The notes beneath the pieces are model-generated. The model did not search any database, had not been told where the DNA came from, and saw only the letters and a program-made list of their open reading frames with translations. Positions 33,479-43,034 of a stretch of DNA of 64,000 nt are shown in pieces (positions within the stretch are counted from its first letter, which is position 1; each line of letters starts with the position of its first letter). Origin of the DNA: Hyphomicrobiales bacterium. GTDB taxonomy: Bacteria > Pseudomonadota > Alphaproteobacteria > Rhizobiales > Rhizobiaceae. The position numbers and the translations under genes are program-made. The DNA is taken from assembly GCA_900469615.1 (NCBI GenBank), contig UBYA01000015.1, positions 1 to 64,000 on the forward strand, written 5' to 3'.

Positions 33479-36400
33479 CTATTCTACCTTTTCGGTGTCG
33501 AAGGTGCGCAGCACGGTCAGGAAGCCGTCGAGATCGAAGGCCTGAACATAGCCGCGCAAAGCATCTGTGAACGGTCTGTTGTCATCGAGCTTGGCGAGGT
33601 CCGCAAGCTTCGCCTCGATGCCCCTGATATAGCCGATCTCGCCAAGCCGCATCAGCTCGCGCACATGCTCTGTCCCCGGACTCTTCAGCGGTGGCGGTGG
33701 CTTCGGCACGATCGGGGCGGCGGCATCGGCATAAATCCATTGCAAGCCGAGATGCAGCGCAAGCTTGTCGCGCAGCTGGCGGATGTCGACCGGCTTGGAG
33801 ATGGCGTCGTTATGGCTGTCGTCACTGTCGGTTGCGGCGGCGGCATCGCCGATATTGGCCGACAGCATCAGGATCGGCGCCGTCTGGCCGTTTTCCCGGA
33901 GCCGCGAGACAAGCTGCCAGCCGTTCATGCCGGGCATGGAGATATCGACCAGAAACAGATCCGGCTTGATGCCTTCGATCAATGTCAGGCAATCGGGGCC
34001 GCCGGCGGCGGTCAGTACGATGAAGTCGAGCGGCGACAGGATTTCGCGCATCAGCTCGCGATGATCCTCGTTGTCGTCGACGACGACGAGTGTGCGACGC
34101 GGCCCCTCGTAGCCGGCGATCCGTTGCTCCTGAGCCGGCGGCTTCATCGGGCGGAGCACCGCCGACAGCATCAGGCGCACGCGGAATGTCGAGCCCTTGT
34201 CCTTTTCGCTGACGGCCGCGATTTCGCCGCCGAGCGTGTTCGTCAGCAACCGCGTGATGGTCAGCCCCAGGCCGAGGCCCGGCATCGGCCTCACGCTATC
34301 GGCTTCGCCGCGCTGAAAGGGCTCATAGATGCGGGTGATATCCTTTTCGGCGATTCCCCGGCCTGTGTCCGCGACGGTGAAGGTGGCGACCTGATTGCGG
34401 TAGCCGACTTCGAAGCGAACGCTGCCGGTATCGGTGAACTTGATGGCGTTGGAGAGCAGGTTGACGAGGATCTGTCGTAGCCGCTTCTCGTCGGTGCGGA
34501 CATAATCGGGCAGGGCGGTGGAGCGCTCGTGGACGAAGGCCAGTCCTTTCGCCTGTGCCTGCGGCCGGAACATGTCGACGATCTGGTCGAGGAAATCCTG
34601 AATGTTGATCTCGTTGGAATAGACCTGAAGGCGGCCCGCCTCGATCTTCGAAATGTCCAGCAGCCCGTCGATCAGGCCGGAAAGATGCTCGGCGCTGCGG
34701 CGGATGACTTTCAGGGAGGATTGGCGGGGAGCGGGAATGGTCTCGTCGCGCTCCAGGATCTGCGCATAGCCGAGCACGGCATTGAGCGGTGTGCGCAATT
34801 CGTGGCTCAGGCCCACGACATAGCGGCTCTTGGCGCGGTTCGCCGCCTCGGCGGCCTCCTTGGCGCTCTGCAAAGCCGCATCCGTCTTCTTGTGGGCGGC
34901 AATCTCTTTCAGCAGCAGCGTATTCTGGCGCGAGGATTCTTCCTCAGCGACCACGCGGCTGTCATGTGCAAGCACGTAGAACCAGCAAACGACGCCTGCG
35001 ATGACGGCGAAGACGAAGAAGACGATCAGAATGGTGCGGTCGACCACCGAGGCCGTTTCGGGAGAGGCGGCGCCGACCTGATGCGCGATCATCGCCAGGA
35101 TCGCGCCCATGGCGGTCAGCGCCAGGGCGACGGCGATGCCGTAGCGGCCGAGGCGTGTGGCGAGCTTGGCGACGATGCTTTCCGGCAGCAGGGTCCTTGC
35201 AACGGTGGCGACCTGCGTGTTGAGCCGGGCTTTCGGCTTGCACATGTCGTGGCAGCGGCTGTCGAGCGAACAGCAGAGCGAGCAGATCGGCGCGGCATAG
35301 GCGGGGCACCACGCCATGTCCTCCGGCTCGAACGGGTGCTCGCAGACGGAGCAGGTGATGGTGGTGAGGTTCTTCCAGCTTTGTCGCGGCTTGCGGGCGA
35401 GATAGTATTTGCCCCTGGTGGCCCAGGCGATGGCGGGCGAGGTGACGAGCGCCACGATCAGGGTGATATAGGGGGCGAGCGAAGCGGCGACCGTGCCGAA
35501 GGCGCCGAAATGCGCGATCAGGGCGATGGTTGCGGAAAGCGCCATGGCGCCCAGACCGACCGGATTGATGTCGTAGAGATGCGCGCGCTTGAATTCGATG
35601 CCAGGCGGCGCCAGTCCCAGCGGCTTGTTGATGAAGAGATCGGCGGAGATGGTGCAGAGCCAGGCCATGGCGATGATCGAGAAGATGCCGAGCGTTTCCT
35701 CCAGCAGCCGGTAGATGCCGAGCTCCATCAGCAGTAGCGCGATGGCGACGTTGAAGACGAGCCAGATGACTCGGCCCGGATGGCTGTGCGTCAGCCGCGA
35801 AAAGAAGTTCGACCACGCGAGCGAGCCGGCATAGGCGTTCATGACGTTGATCTTCAGCTGTGAGATCATCACGAAGGCGGCCATCAGCAGCAGCGCGGCG
35901 TTGTGCCAGGGGATCATGTAGCCGAAGGCGGTCAGATACATCTGCGCGGGATCGGCGGCGCGATCGGCCGGCACGCCCGAGGTCAGCGTCAGCACGACGA
36001 GAAAGGAGCCGGCCAAAAGCTTCGGCGCACCGATGATGACCCATCCCGGTCCGGCAAGGAACACTGCCAGCCGGTGGCGCCATTTGCGATGGCCGTCCGG
36101 CGGCAGGAAGCGCAGGAAATCGGCCTGTTCGCCGATCTGCGACATCAGCGCGAGGATGACGGCGGAGGCGGCACCGAATTCCACCAGATCGAAGGGGGCG
36201 GCGCTGCCCGGGGTGCTTGCGGGATGATGGATGCCGGCAAAGGCCCGCCAGAGATCGAACTTGCCCCAGTCGGCAAAGGCGATGAAGACGAAGGGCAGGA
36301 TGTTGAGAACGATCCAGAAAGGTTGCGTCAGCAACTGGAACCGGCTGATGAGGCGAACGCCGTGCGTGACGAGCGGGATCACCATGACGGCGCTGACGAT

Positions 36401-36859
36401 GTAGCCGATCCACACGGGTATGCCGAGCGTCAGCTCCAGCGCGCCGGACATGATCGAGGCTTCGATCGCAAACAGCATGAAGGTGAAGCTGGCATAGATC
36501 AGCGAGGTGATTGTCGAACCGATATAGCCGAAGCTCGCGCCGCGCGTCAAAAGATCGATATCGACGCCGTGACGGATGGCATAGCGGCTGATGGGCAGGC
36601 CGACGGCCAGCATGACGAGGCTGGCGACCACAATGGCGTAGAAGGCGTTGGTGGTGCCGTAGGACAGCGTGATCGTGCCGCCGATCGCCTCAAGCGCCAG
36701 GAAAGAAATGGCGCCGATCGCCGTCTGCGAGATGCGCTGCGAGGAGAATTGCCGCGCGCTCTTGGCGGTGAAACGCAGGGCGTAGTCTTCCAGCGTCTGG
36801 TTCGCGACCCAGCGGTTGTACTCGCGTCTCACAGGAATGATGCGTTGCCGCGCAGCCAT
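33479..36859 (-). CDS. hybrid histidine kinase with NCS1 nucleobase-transporter-like sensor and cysteine-rich module
   Basis: A 1126-residue fusion. Residues about 20-490 are a 12-helix NCS1 (purine-cytosine permease) type transporter with the early helix ISQTAIGAISFLALEAIGG and GASFGYIGSTITSLIYASFT. Residues 503-540 hold eight cysteines in the pattern CxxC-x11-C-x7-CxxCC-x5-C-x3-C, probably zinc-binding. Two further helices (about 570-640) lead to a short coiled coil, then a HisKA domain with His686 in GLSHELRTPLNAVLGYAQ, an ATPase domain with NLLSNAIKFTD, DTGRGI and GLGLGLTITRLL, and a receiver with Asp972 in DLFLVDISMPGMNGWQLVSR. It is followed one base later by its response regulator and diverges from urtA by 229 bases. 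I infer sensing of urea or a nitrogenous precursor. Confidence 0.9.
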   Translation of the reverse strand: MAARQRIIPVRREYNRWVANQTLEDYALRFTAKSARQFSSQRISQTAIGAISFLALEAIGGTITLSYGTTNAFYAIVVASLVMLAVGLPISRYAIRHGVDIDLLTRGASFGYIGSTITSLIYASFTFMLFAIEASIMSGALELTLGIPVWIGYIVSAVMVIPLVTHGVRLISRFQLLTQPFWIVLNILPFVFIAFADWGKFDLWRAFAGIHHPASTPGSAAPFDLVEFGAASAVILALMSQIGEQADFLRFLPPDGHRKWRHRLAVFLAGPGWVIIGAPKLLAGSFLVVLTLTSGVPADRAADPAQMYLTAFGYMIPWHNAALLLMAAFVMISQLKINVMNAYAGSLAWSNFFSRLTHSHPGRVIWLVFNVAIALLLMELGIYRLLEETLGIFSIIAMAWLCTISADLFINKPLGLAPPGIEFKRAHLYDINPVGLGAMALSATIALIAHFGAFGTVAASLAPYITLIVALVTSPAIAWATRGKYYLARKPRQSWKNLTTITCSVCEHPFEPEDMAWCPAYAAPICSLCCSLDSRCHDMCKPKARLNTQVATVARTLLPESIVAKLATRLGRYGIAVALALTAMGAILAMIAHQVGAASPETASVVDRTILIVFFVFAVIAGVVCWFYVLAHDSRVVAEEESSRQNTLLLKEIAAHKKTDAALQSAKEAAEAANRAKSRYVVGLSHELRTPLNAVLGYAQILERDETIPAPRQSSLKVIRRSAEHLSGLIDGLLDISKIEAGRLQVYSNEINIQDFLDQIVDMFRPQAQAKGLAFVHERSTALPDYVRTDEKRLRQILVNLLSNAIKFTDTGSVRFEVGYRNQVATFTVADTGRGIAEKDITRIYEPFQRGEADSVRPMPGLGLGLTITRLLTNTLGGEIAAVSEKDKGSTFRVRLMLSAVLRPMKPPAQEQRIAGYEGPRRTLVVVDDNEDHRELMREILSPLDFIVLTAAGGPDCLTLIEGIKPDLFLVDISMPGMNGWQLVSRLRENGQTAPILMLSANIGDAAAATDSDDSHNDAISKPVDIRQLRDKLALHLGLQWIYADAAAPIVPKPPPPLKSPGTEHVRELMRLGEIGYIRGIEAKLADLAKLDDNRPFTDALRGYVQAFDLDGFLTVLRTFDTEKVE

Positions 36860-36978
36860 GCTTACCCTTCAGCACTCCCGCCATCGTAATTCCGGCAGTC
36901 CAGAGATGTCGTAACATGGATCCATACGGTGCTTAAGGGCACGAGGGCGCGCAAAGCTGCACATTTCGCCCCGACGCC

Positions 36979-36994
36979 TACGTCATATTACGTA
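36979..36994. promoter_or_regulatory. candidate operator between kinase gene and urtA
   Basis: TACG-N8-CGTA forms an inverted repeat in the 229-base divergent region, about 95 bases before urtA and 120 before the kinase gene. It is a reasonable binding site for the LuxR-type regulator, which usually binds short inverted repeats. No other regulatory word stood out. Confidence 0.35.
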
Positions 36995-37088
36995 TGTGGT
37001 TTCCCCGATGGCTGCCGGATAGTCGCGAAAGGCAACGGTCAATCTTCGTCTACCGGCCGTTGCGGCAGACAAAAAGAGGGGAACCACG

Positions 37089-38378
37089 ATGAAATTCAAG
37101 ACTCTCGTCTCCGGCGCGCTGCTCGGCGCCATCATGTCCACCACCGCATTCCACGGCGCTTTCGCCGCTGACGACACCATCAAGGTCGGCGTGCTGCATT
37201 CGCTGTCCGGCACCATGGCGATCTCGGAAACGACGCTGAAGGACGCCATGCTGATGCTCATCGACGAGCAGAACAAGAAGGGCGGCGTTCTCGGCAAGAA
37301 GCTCGAACCGGTCGTCGTAGACCCGGCCTCCGACTGGCCGCTCTTTGCCGAAAAGGCCCGCGAGCTGATCCAGAAGGACAAGGTCGCAGCCGTGTTCGGC
37401 TGCTGGACCTCGGTGTCGCGCAAATCCGTGCTGCCTGTGTTCAAGGAGCTGGATTCGATCCTGTTCTATCCGGTGCAGTTCGAGGGCGAGGAATCCGAGC
37501 GCAACGTCTTCTATACGGGTGCCGCTCCGAACCAGCAGGCGATCCCGGCCGTCGATTACCTGATGAAGAACGAGGGCGTGCAGCGCTGGGTGCTTGAAGG
37601 CACCGACTATGTCTATCCGCGCACGACCAACAAGATCCTCGAAGCCTATCTGAAATCCAAGGGCGTCAAGGACGAAGACATCATCGTCAACTACACGCCG
37701 TTCGGCTTTTCCGACTGGCAGACGGAAGTCTCCAAGATCAAGGCCTTCGGCTCCGCCGGCAAGAAGACCGCCGTTGTCTCCACCATCAACGGCGACGCCA
37801 ACGTTCCCTTCTACAAGGAACTGGGCAACCAGGGCGTCAAGGCCGAGGATATCCCGGTCGTCGCCTTCTCGGTCGGCGAGGAAGAGCTTGCCGGTGTCGA
37901 CACCAAGCCGCTTGTGGGACATCTGGCCGCCTGGAACTACTTCCAGTCCGTCGACACGCCCGCCAACGCCGCCTTCATCAAGGAGTGGCACGCCTACACC
38001 AAGAACGACAAGCGCGTGACCAACGACCCGATGGAAGCCGCCTATATCGGCTTCAACATGTGGGTGAAGGCCGTCGAGAAGGCCGGCACGACCGATCCGG
38101 ACAAGGTCATCGACGCACTCGTCGGCGTCTCCGTCCCGAACCTTTCGGGCGGCTATGCCACCATGATGCCGAACCATTACATCACCAAGCCCGTGCTGAT
38201 CGGCGAAGTGCAGGAAAACGGCCAGTTCGACATCGTCTCGCAGACGCCCGAAGTCGTGGGCAAGGAATGGTCCGATTATCTGCCAGACAGCAAGGATCTG
38301 ATCTCGGATTGGCGCATGCCGCTGAACTGCGGCAACTTCAACGTTTCCACCGGCAAGTGCGGCGGCAAGGGCTCCTGA
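37089..38378 (+). CDS. urtA: urea ABC transporter substrate-binding protein UrtA
   Basis: UrtA, 429 residues, the periplasmic receptor of the high-affinity urea importer. A signal peptide (MKFKTLVSGALLGAIMSTTA) ends near AFAADDTIKVG. The mature protein has the UrtA-typical VGVLHSLSGTMAISETTLKD, VVDPASDWPLFAEKARELI and FGCWTSVSRKSVLPVFKELD, then SILFYPVQFEGEE, which separate it from amino-acid receptors. GAGGGGAACCACG precedes the ATG. It heads urtABCDE. Confidence 0.97.
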   Translation: MKFKTLVSGALLGAIMSTTAFHGAFAADDTIKVGVLHSLSGTMAISETTLKDAMLMLIDEQNKKGGVLGKKLEPVVVDPASDWPLFAEKARELIQKDKVAAVFGCWTSVSRKSVLPVFKELDSILFYPVQFEGEESERNVFYTGAAPNQQAIPAVDYLMKNEGVQRWVLEGTDYVYPRTTNKILEAYLKSKGVKDEDIIVNYTPFGFSDWQTEVSKIKAFGSAGKKTAVVSTINGDANVPFYKELGNQGVKAEDIPVVAFSVGEEELAGVDTKPLVGHLAAWNYFQSVDTPANAAFIKEWHAYTKNDKRVTNDPMEAAYIGFNMWVKAVEKAGTTDPDKVIDALVGVSVPNLSGGYATMMPNHYITKPVLIGEVQENGQFDIVSQTPEVVGKEWSDYLPDSKDLISDWRMPLNCGNFNVSTGKCGGKGS

Positions 38379-38448
38379 GTTCCGCCATCGATGCGAGACC
38401 GCCGCGGACAGGCTTCTCTGCCCGCGGCAGCTTGAGGGGACGAGCGCA

Positions 38449-40074
38449 ATGTTCGACAAATTCGTTTACCGCATAGCCCTGGCGCTGGTCGCCGGCTTCT
38501 GCCTGGTGCTGGCGTTGACGGCCACAGGCCTGCGCGCCGAGGAAGATGCCCGGGGCCTGATCAACTCGCTCGGCCAAGCGAATTTCCAGAAGGCCGGGGA
38601 GATCGTTCAAGCCCTTGCCAAGACAGGCGATCCAAAGGTCGTCCCGGCCTTGCAGGCATTTTCCGACGGCAATCTCTACGTCCGCAAATCCGACAATCAG
38701 GTGTTCATCGCCAAATCCTCCGGCGAGACGATGGATCTGCTGGACCCTCTGACGGGGCAGGCCGCCGGACAGGAAGCCAAGGACGATCTCGGCAAGATCA
38801 AGATCAACAACAATCTGCGCCGTGCGGTTCGCGCGGCTCTCGGCAGCCTGACGCTGATGAGCCCGGATCGCGAGACGAGGCTGGAGGCGGCGCAATCCAT
38901 CTTGAAGGCGCCGGGCGCGGATTCGCTGGAGGCGGTCGAGGCTGCGTTGCAGACCGAGAAGGATGGAGAAATTCGCAGCGTGCTCGAACGGGCGCGGGCC
39001 GTTGCCGTGCTCGGTTCCGATCGGCCTGCGGAAGACAAGAAGGCGGCGATCGAGACCATCAAGAACGAAGGCGGCCGCGATGCCATCGGCATTCTCTCGT
39101 CCGTTTCCGTCGACGACAGTCTCAAGCCGGACGTCGCCGCCGCCATTGCCGGCATTCGGGAGCAGCTGAAGTTCTGGGATGCGGTTCAGAACGTGTGGTA
39201 CGGCCTGTCGCTCGGCTCGGTGCTGCTGCTGGCCGCCATCGGCCTTGCCATCACCTTCGGCGTCATGGGCATCATCAACATGGCGCATGGCGAGATGGTG
39301 ATGCTGGGGGCCTATTCCACGTTCGTCGTCCAAAACATCATTCGCAGCTCCTATCCTGCGCTGTTCGACTGGTCGCTGGCGATTGCCCTGCCGGTCGCCT
39401 TCATCGTCACCGGCGCCGTCGGCCTCGTCATCGAACGCGCCGTTATCCGTTTCCTCTACGGCCGGCCGCTGGAAACGCTGCTCGCCACCTGGGGCATTTC
39501 GCTGATCCTGCAGCAAGCAGTGCGCTCGATCTTCGGGCCGACCAATCAGGAAGTCGGCAATCCCTCGTGGATGTCGGGCTCGTTCGACCTCGGCTATCTC
39601 TCGATCACCTGGAACAGGCTCTGGATCATCGTCTTCTCGCTCGGCGTCTTCGTGGCGCTGCTGATGCTCCTCAAGCGCTCGGCCTTCGGGTTGCAGATGC
39701 GGGCGGTGACACAGAACCGGCGCATGGCCTCCTCCATGGGGATACGCACGTCCTGGGTCGATGCCTTCACCTTTGCTCTCGGATCGGGCATCGCCGGCAT
39801 GGCGGGGGTCGCGCTGTCGCAGATCGACAATGTCTCGCCGAACCTCGGCCAGAGCTACATCATCGACAGTTTCATGGTGGTGGTGTTCGGCGGGGTCGGC
39901 AATCTGTGGGGCACGCTCGTCGGCGCCTTCTCGCTCGGCATTCTCAACAAGTTCCTCGAACCCTATGCGGGGGCGGTGCTTGGGAAGATCCTCGTCCTCG
40001 CCCTCATCATCCTCTTCATCCAGAAACGTCCGCGCGGCCTCTTCGCGCTCAAGGGAAGGGCGGTGGAAGCATGA
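38449..40074 (+). CDS. urtB: urea ABC transporter permease UrtB
   Basis: UrtB, 541 residues. A signal-like helix (residues 5-27) and a periplasmic all-helical region of about 210 residues precede the LivH-like membrane core starting YGLSLGSVLLLAAIGLAITF. The long N-terminal region is normal for UrtB and not seen in LivH. The core contains MGIINMAHGEMVMLGAYSTF and the coupling segment QMRAVTQNRRMASSMGIRTS. GAGGGGACGAGCGCA precedes the ATG, and its stop overlaps urtC. Confidence 0.96.
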   Translation: MFDKFVYRIALALVAGFCLVLALTATGLRAEEDARGLINSLGQANFQKAGEIVQALAKTGDPKVVPALQAFSDGNLYVRKSDNQVFIAKSSGETMDLLDPLTGQAAGQEAKDDLGKIKINNNLRRAVRAALGSLTLMSPDRETRLEAAQSILKAPGADSLEAVEAALQTEKDGEIRSVLERARAVAVLGSDRPAEDKKAAIETIKNEGGRDAIGILSSVSVDDSLKPDVAAAIAGIREQLKFWDAVQNVWYGLSLGSVLLLAAIGLAITFGVMGIINMAHGEMVMLGAYSTFVVQNIIRSSYPALFDWSLAIALPVAFIVTGAVGLVIERAVIRFLYGRPLETLLATWGISLILQQAVRSIFGPTNQEVGNPSWMSGSFDLGYLSITWNRLWIIVFSLGVFVALLMLLKRSAFGLQMRAVTQNRRMASSMGIRTSWVDAFTFALGSGIAGMAGVALSQIDNVSPNLGQSYIIDSFMVVVFGGVGNLWGTLVGAFSLGILNKFLEPYAGAVLGKILVLALIILFIQKRPRGLFALKGRAVEA

Positions 40075-41231
40075 TGACCGCCTTCATTCTGCGTTCACTC
40101 GACCGCCGCATCAGCATCGCCATCGCGATATTGCTTGCCGTGGCGGTTCTGGTGCCGCTGTCGAACCTGCTGTTGCCGGAAAGCAGCGCGCTGCATGTGC
40201 CGACCTATGTGATGTCGCTGTTCGGCAAATATCTGACCTATGCGCTTCTGGCCTTGGCGCTCGATCTCGTGTGGGGTTATTGTGGCATCCTCTCGCTCGG
40301 CCACGGCGCCTTCTTCGCGCTCGGCGGCTATGCGATGGGCATGTATCTGATGCGGCAGATCGGCTCGCGCGGCACTTATGGCAATCCGATCCTGCCCGAC
40401 TTCATGGTCTTCCTGAACTGGAAGGAGCTGCCCTGGTTCTGGTACGGCTTCGACCATTTCTGGTTTGCCATGCTCATGGTCCTTGCCGCGCCCGGCCTGC
40501 TCGCCTTCGTCTTCGGCTGGTTCGCCTTCCGCTCGCGCGTCAACGGCGTCTATCTGTCGATCATCACGCAGGCGATGACCTATGCTTTGCTGCTTGCCTT
40601 CTTCCGCAACGACATGGGTTTCGGCGGCAACAACGGCCTGACCGACTTCAAGGATATCCTCGGTTTCAACATTCAGGCCGACGGCACGCGCGCCGTGCTG
40701 TTCGGTGTGACGGCGGTATTCCTGGCGCTGTCCCTGATGCTGTCCTCGGCCATCGTGCGCTCGAAGTTCGGCAAGGTGCTGGTGGGCGTGCGCGACGCGG
40801 AAAGCCGGACGCGCTTCCTCGGCTACCGTGTCGAGCACATCAAGCTTTTCGTCTTCGTCGTATCGGCGATGATGGCCGGTATCGCCGGCGCGCTCTACGT
40901 GCCGCAGATCGGCATCATCAATCCCGGCGAATTCGCGCCAGCCAATTCCATCGAAGTGGTCATCTGGACGGCTGTCGGCGGGCGGGCGACGCTGATCGGG
41001 CCGATTATCGGTGCCGTTCTCGTCAATGGCGGCAAGACAGTCTTCACCGGCCTGTTTCCCGATTTCTGGCTGTTTGCGCTCGGTGGCCTGTTCGTCGCGG
41101 TGACGCTGTTCCTGCCCAAGGGCATCGTCGGCACCGTCGCGCAATATCTCGGCAGGAAACATAAGCCGGCAAGCCCGCCGCCGAAGGCTGCGAAGGATGA
41201 CACTCAACAATCCGTGCAGGCTGCGGAGTAG
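40071..41231 (+). CDS. urtC: urea ABC transporter permease UrtC
   Basis: UrtC, 386 residues, LivM-like. It shows LDLVWGYCGILSLGHGAFFA, the UrtC-specific FMVFLNWKELPWFWYGFDHF loop and the coupling segment VGVRDAESRTRFLGYRVEHI. The start ATGATG at 40071 overlaps the urtB stop; an ATG three bases later would serve equally. A Lys/Pro-rich tail of about 20 residues ends the protein. Confidence 0.96.
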   Translation: MMTAFILRSLDRRISIAIAILLAVAVLVPLSNLLLPESSALHVPTYVMSLFGKYLTYALLALALDLVWGYCGILSLGHGAFFALGGYAMGMYLMRQIGSRGTYGNPILPDFMVFLNWKELPWFWYGFDHFWFAMLMVLAAPGLLAFVFGWFAFRSRVNGVYLSIITQAMTYALLLAFFRNDMGFGGNNGLTDFKDILGFNIQADGTRAVLFGVTAVFLALSLMLSSAIVRSKFGKVLVGVRDAESRTRFLGYRVEHIKLFVFVVSAMMAGIAGALYVPQIGIINPGEFAPANSIEVVIWTAVGGRATLIGPIIGAVLVNGGKTVFTGLFPDFWLFALGGLFVAVTLFLPKGIVGTVAQYLGRKHKPASPPPKAAKDDTQQSVQAAE

Positions 41232-41235
41232 GACC

Positions 41236-41991
41236 ATGATCCCGGATATCAAGCCCAACAGCATGCTCTATCTCAACAACGTCTCGGTCTCGTTCGACGG
41301 TTTCAAGGCATTGAATGCGCTGTCGATCGTCATCGAGCCGGGGGAGCTGCGTGCCGTCATCGGCCCGAACGGCGCCGGCAAGACGACGATGATGGACATC
41401 ATCACCGGCAAGACGCGGCCCGACGACGGCGAGGTGTTTTTCAACGGCCAGGTCGACCTGACGAAGAAGGACGAGGCCGATATCGCCCAGCTCGGCATCG
41501 GCCGGAAATTCCAGAAGCCGACCGTCTTCGAAAGCCACACCGTCTGGGACAATCTCGAACTGGCGCTCAACCGCAATCGCGGTGTTTTCGCGACGCTCTT
41601 CTACCGCCTGACGCCTGCCGATCGCAGCCGCATCGAGGAGATCCTCGAGACCGTGCGCCTCTCGCATCGGCGAAACGAACTGGCCGCCAATCTTTCCCAC
41701 GGCCAGAAGCAATGGCTGGAGATCGGCATGCTGCTGGCGCAGGAGCCGAAGCTGCTTCTGGTCGACGAGCCGGTTGCGGGCATGACGGATGCGGAAACGG
41801 CGGAGACGGCCGTGCTCCTGAAGGAAATCGCCAGGACACGTTCCGTGGTGGTGGTCGAACACGACATGGGTTTTATCCGCGATCTGGGTGTCAAGGTGAC
41901 GTGTCTGGCGGAAGGATCGGTATTGGCGGAAGGGTCGATCGATTTCGTCAGCAGCGATCCGAAGGTGATCGAGAACTATCTGGGGCGGTAG
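41236..41991 (+). CDS. urtD: urea ABC transporter ATPase UrtD
   Basis: UrtD, 251 residues, LivG-like. Walker A is IGPNGAGKTTMMDIITGKTR, the signature region LSHGQKQWLEIGMLL and Walker B LLLVDEPVAGMTDAE; the switch is VVEHDMGFI. The LSHGQ signature is usual for UrtD. The ATG at 41236 lies four bases after urtC; the frame opens 39 bases earlier inside urtC. A 184-base gap with a RIME-like repeat separates it from urtE. Confidence 0.96.
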   Translation: MIPDIKPNSMLYLNNVSVSFDGFKALNALSIVIEPGELRAVIGPNGAGKTTMMDIITGKTRPDDGEVFFNGQVDLTKKDEADIAQLGIGRKFQKPTVFESHTVWDNLELALNRNRGVFATLFYRLTPADRSRIEEILETVRLSHRRNELAANLSHGQKQWLEIGMLLAQEPKLLLVDEPVAGMTDAETAETAVLLKEIARTRSVVVVEHDMGFIRDLGVKVTCLAEGSVLAEGSIDFVSSDPKVIENYLGR

Positions 41992-42012
41992 GTCGTCCAA
42001 GTGGCGGGTGGA

Positions 42013-42150
42013 GACCCCCTCATTCGACCTGTCGGGCACCTTCTTCCCGAGGGGAGAAGGCAAAAGCGGCCTCGCCACTCGGCCATCGATATGGGCGAGG
42101 ATGGAGGGGGCATCTCCTCTCCCCTCGGGGAGAGGGGCAGGGTGAGGGGG
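42013..42150. repeat. RIME-like double palindrome between urtD and urtE
   Basis: Two palindromic units, 42013-42064 (core CTTCTTCCCGAGGGGAGAAG) and 42099-42150 (core CTCTCCCCTCGGGGAGAG), are separated by 34 bases. The same core occurs at 59370-59520, 62421-62469, 62926-62972 and 63051-63098. The organisation matches what is described for RIME1-type elements of rhizobia. Confidence 0.75.
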
Positions 42151-42175
42151 CGTGAGGGAAAAGGAAGAAGTCGAG

Positions 42176-42871
42176 ATGCTGACAGTCGAAAACGCAAACC
42201 TGCACTACGGCGCCGCCCAGGCGCTGCGCGGCATCTCCATCAAGGCGGAGATGGGCAAGATTACCTGCGTCCTCGGGCGCAACGGCGTCGGCAAGAGCTC
42301 GCTCTTGCGCGCCGTCACCGGCCAGCATGCGTTGTCGGCCGGTACGGTCGCCTTCAACGGCGTCGCGCTGAACGGCATGGCTCCGTTTGCCCGCGCCAGG
42401 CAGGGGATCGGCTACGTGCCGCAGGGACGCGAGATCTTTCCGCTGCTGAGCGTGAAGGAAAATCTCGAGACCGGCTACGCGCCGCTTGCCCGCCGCGACC
42501 GCAACATTCCGGATGATATTTACAGCCTGTTCCCTGTGCTGAAATCCATGCTGTCGCGCCGTGGCGGCGATCTTTCGGGTGGCCAGCAGCAGCAGCTGGC
42601 GATCGGCCGGGCGATGGTGACGCGGCCGAAAATCCTGGTGCTGGACGAGCCGACCGAAGGCATCCAGCCGTCGATCATCAAGGATATCGGCCGGGCGATC
42701 CGCTATCTCAGGGATTCCACCGGCATGGCGATCCTGCTGGTTGAGCAGTATCTCGATTTTTGCCGCGAGCTTGCCGACTATGTCTACATCATGGATCGCG
42801 GCGAGATCGTGCATGAGGGGCTGGCGGAGACATTGGATACGCCGGAGGCCCGCAGGCATCTGACCGTCTGA
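42176..42871 (+). CDS. urtE: urea ABC transporter ATPase UrtE
   Basis: UrtE, 231 residues, LivF-like. Walker A is LGRNGVGKSSLLRAVTG, the signature LSGGQQQQLAIGRAMV and Walker B LVLDEPTEGIQPSI. The YVPQGREIFPLLSVKENLET Q-loop is typical of UrtE. The ATG at 42176 has GGAAGAAG upstream, provided by sequence immediately after the RIME-like element. It completes the importer; ureD follows 163 bases later. Confidence 0.96.
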   Translation: MLTVENANLHYGAAQALRGISIKAEMGKITCVLGRNGVGKSSLLRAVTGQHALSAGTVAFNGVALNGMAPFARARQGIGYVPQGREIFPLLSVKENLETGYAPLARRDRNIPDDIYSLFPVLKSMLSRRGGDLSGGQQQQLAIGRAMVTRPKILVLDEPTEGIQPSIIKDIGRAIRYLRDSTGMAILLVEQYLDFCRELADYVYIMDRGEIVHEGLAETLDTPEARRHLTV

Positions 42872-43034
42872 GCGTCTGCCTTTCTTTTCGGCGTTTGACT
42901 AAAAATGCGGCTGGGCCGGCGGGCGATGGGCCGTCATCGTGGCGGATCGCATAAGGCACAGAAATTGCTTGCGTTTATTCCTTGCCGGGTTTCAATGACC
43001 GGGCATCGGCGCGGTGTGATGTGTGGAGAGGCGG

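Noticed and set aside
39195..40070. Open frame extending urtC far upstream into urtB.
   Set aside because: The extra residues are Arg/His-rich out-of-frame translation of urtB; the ATG at 40071 overlapping the urtB stop gives a normal UrtC start.
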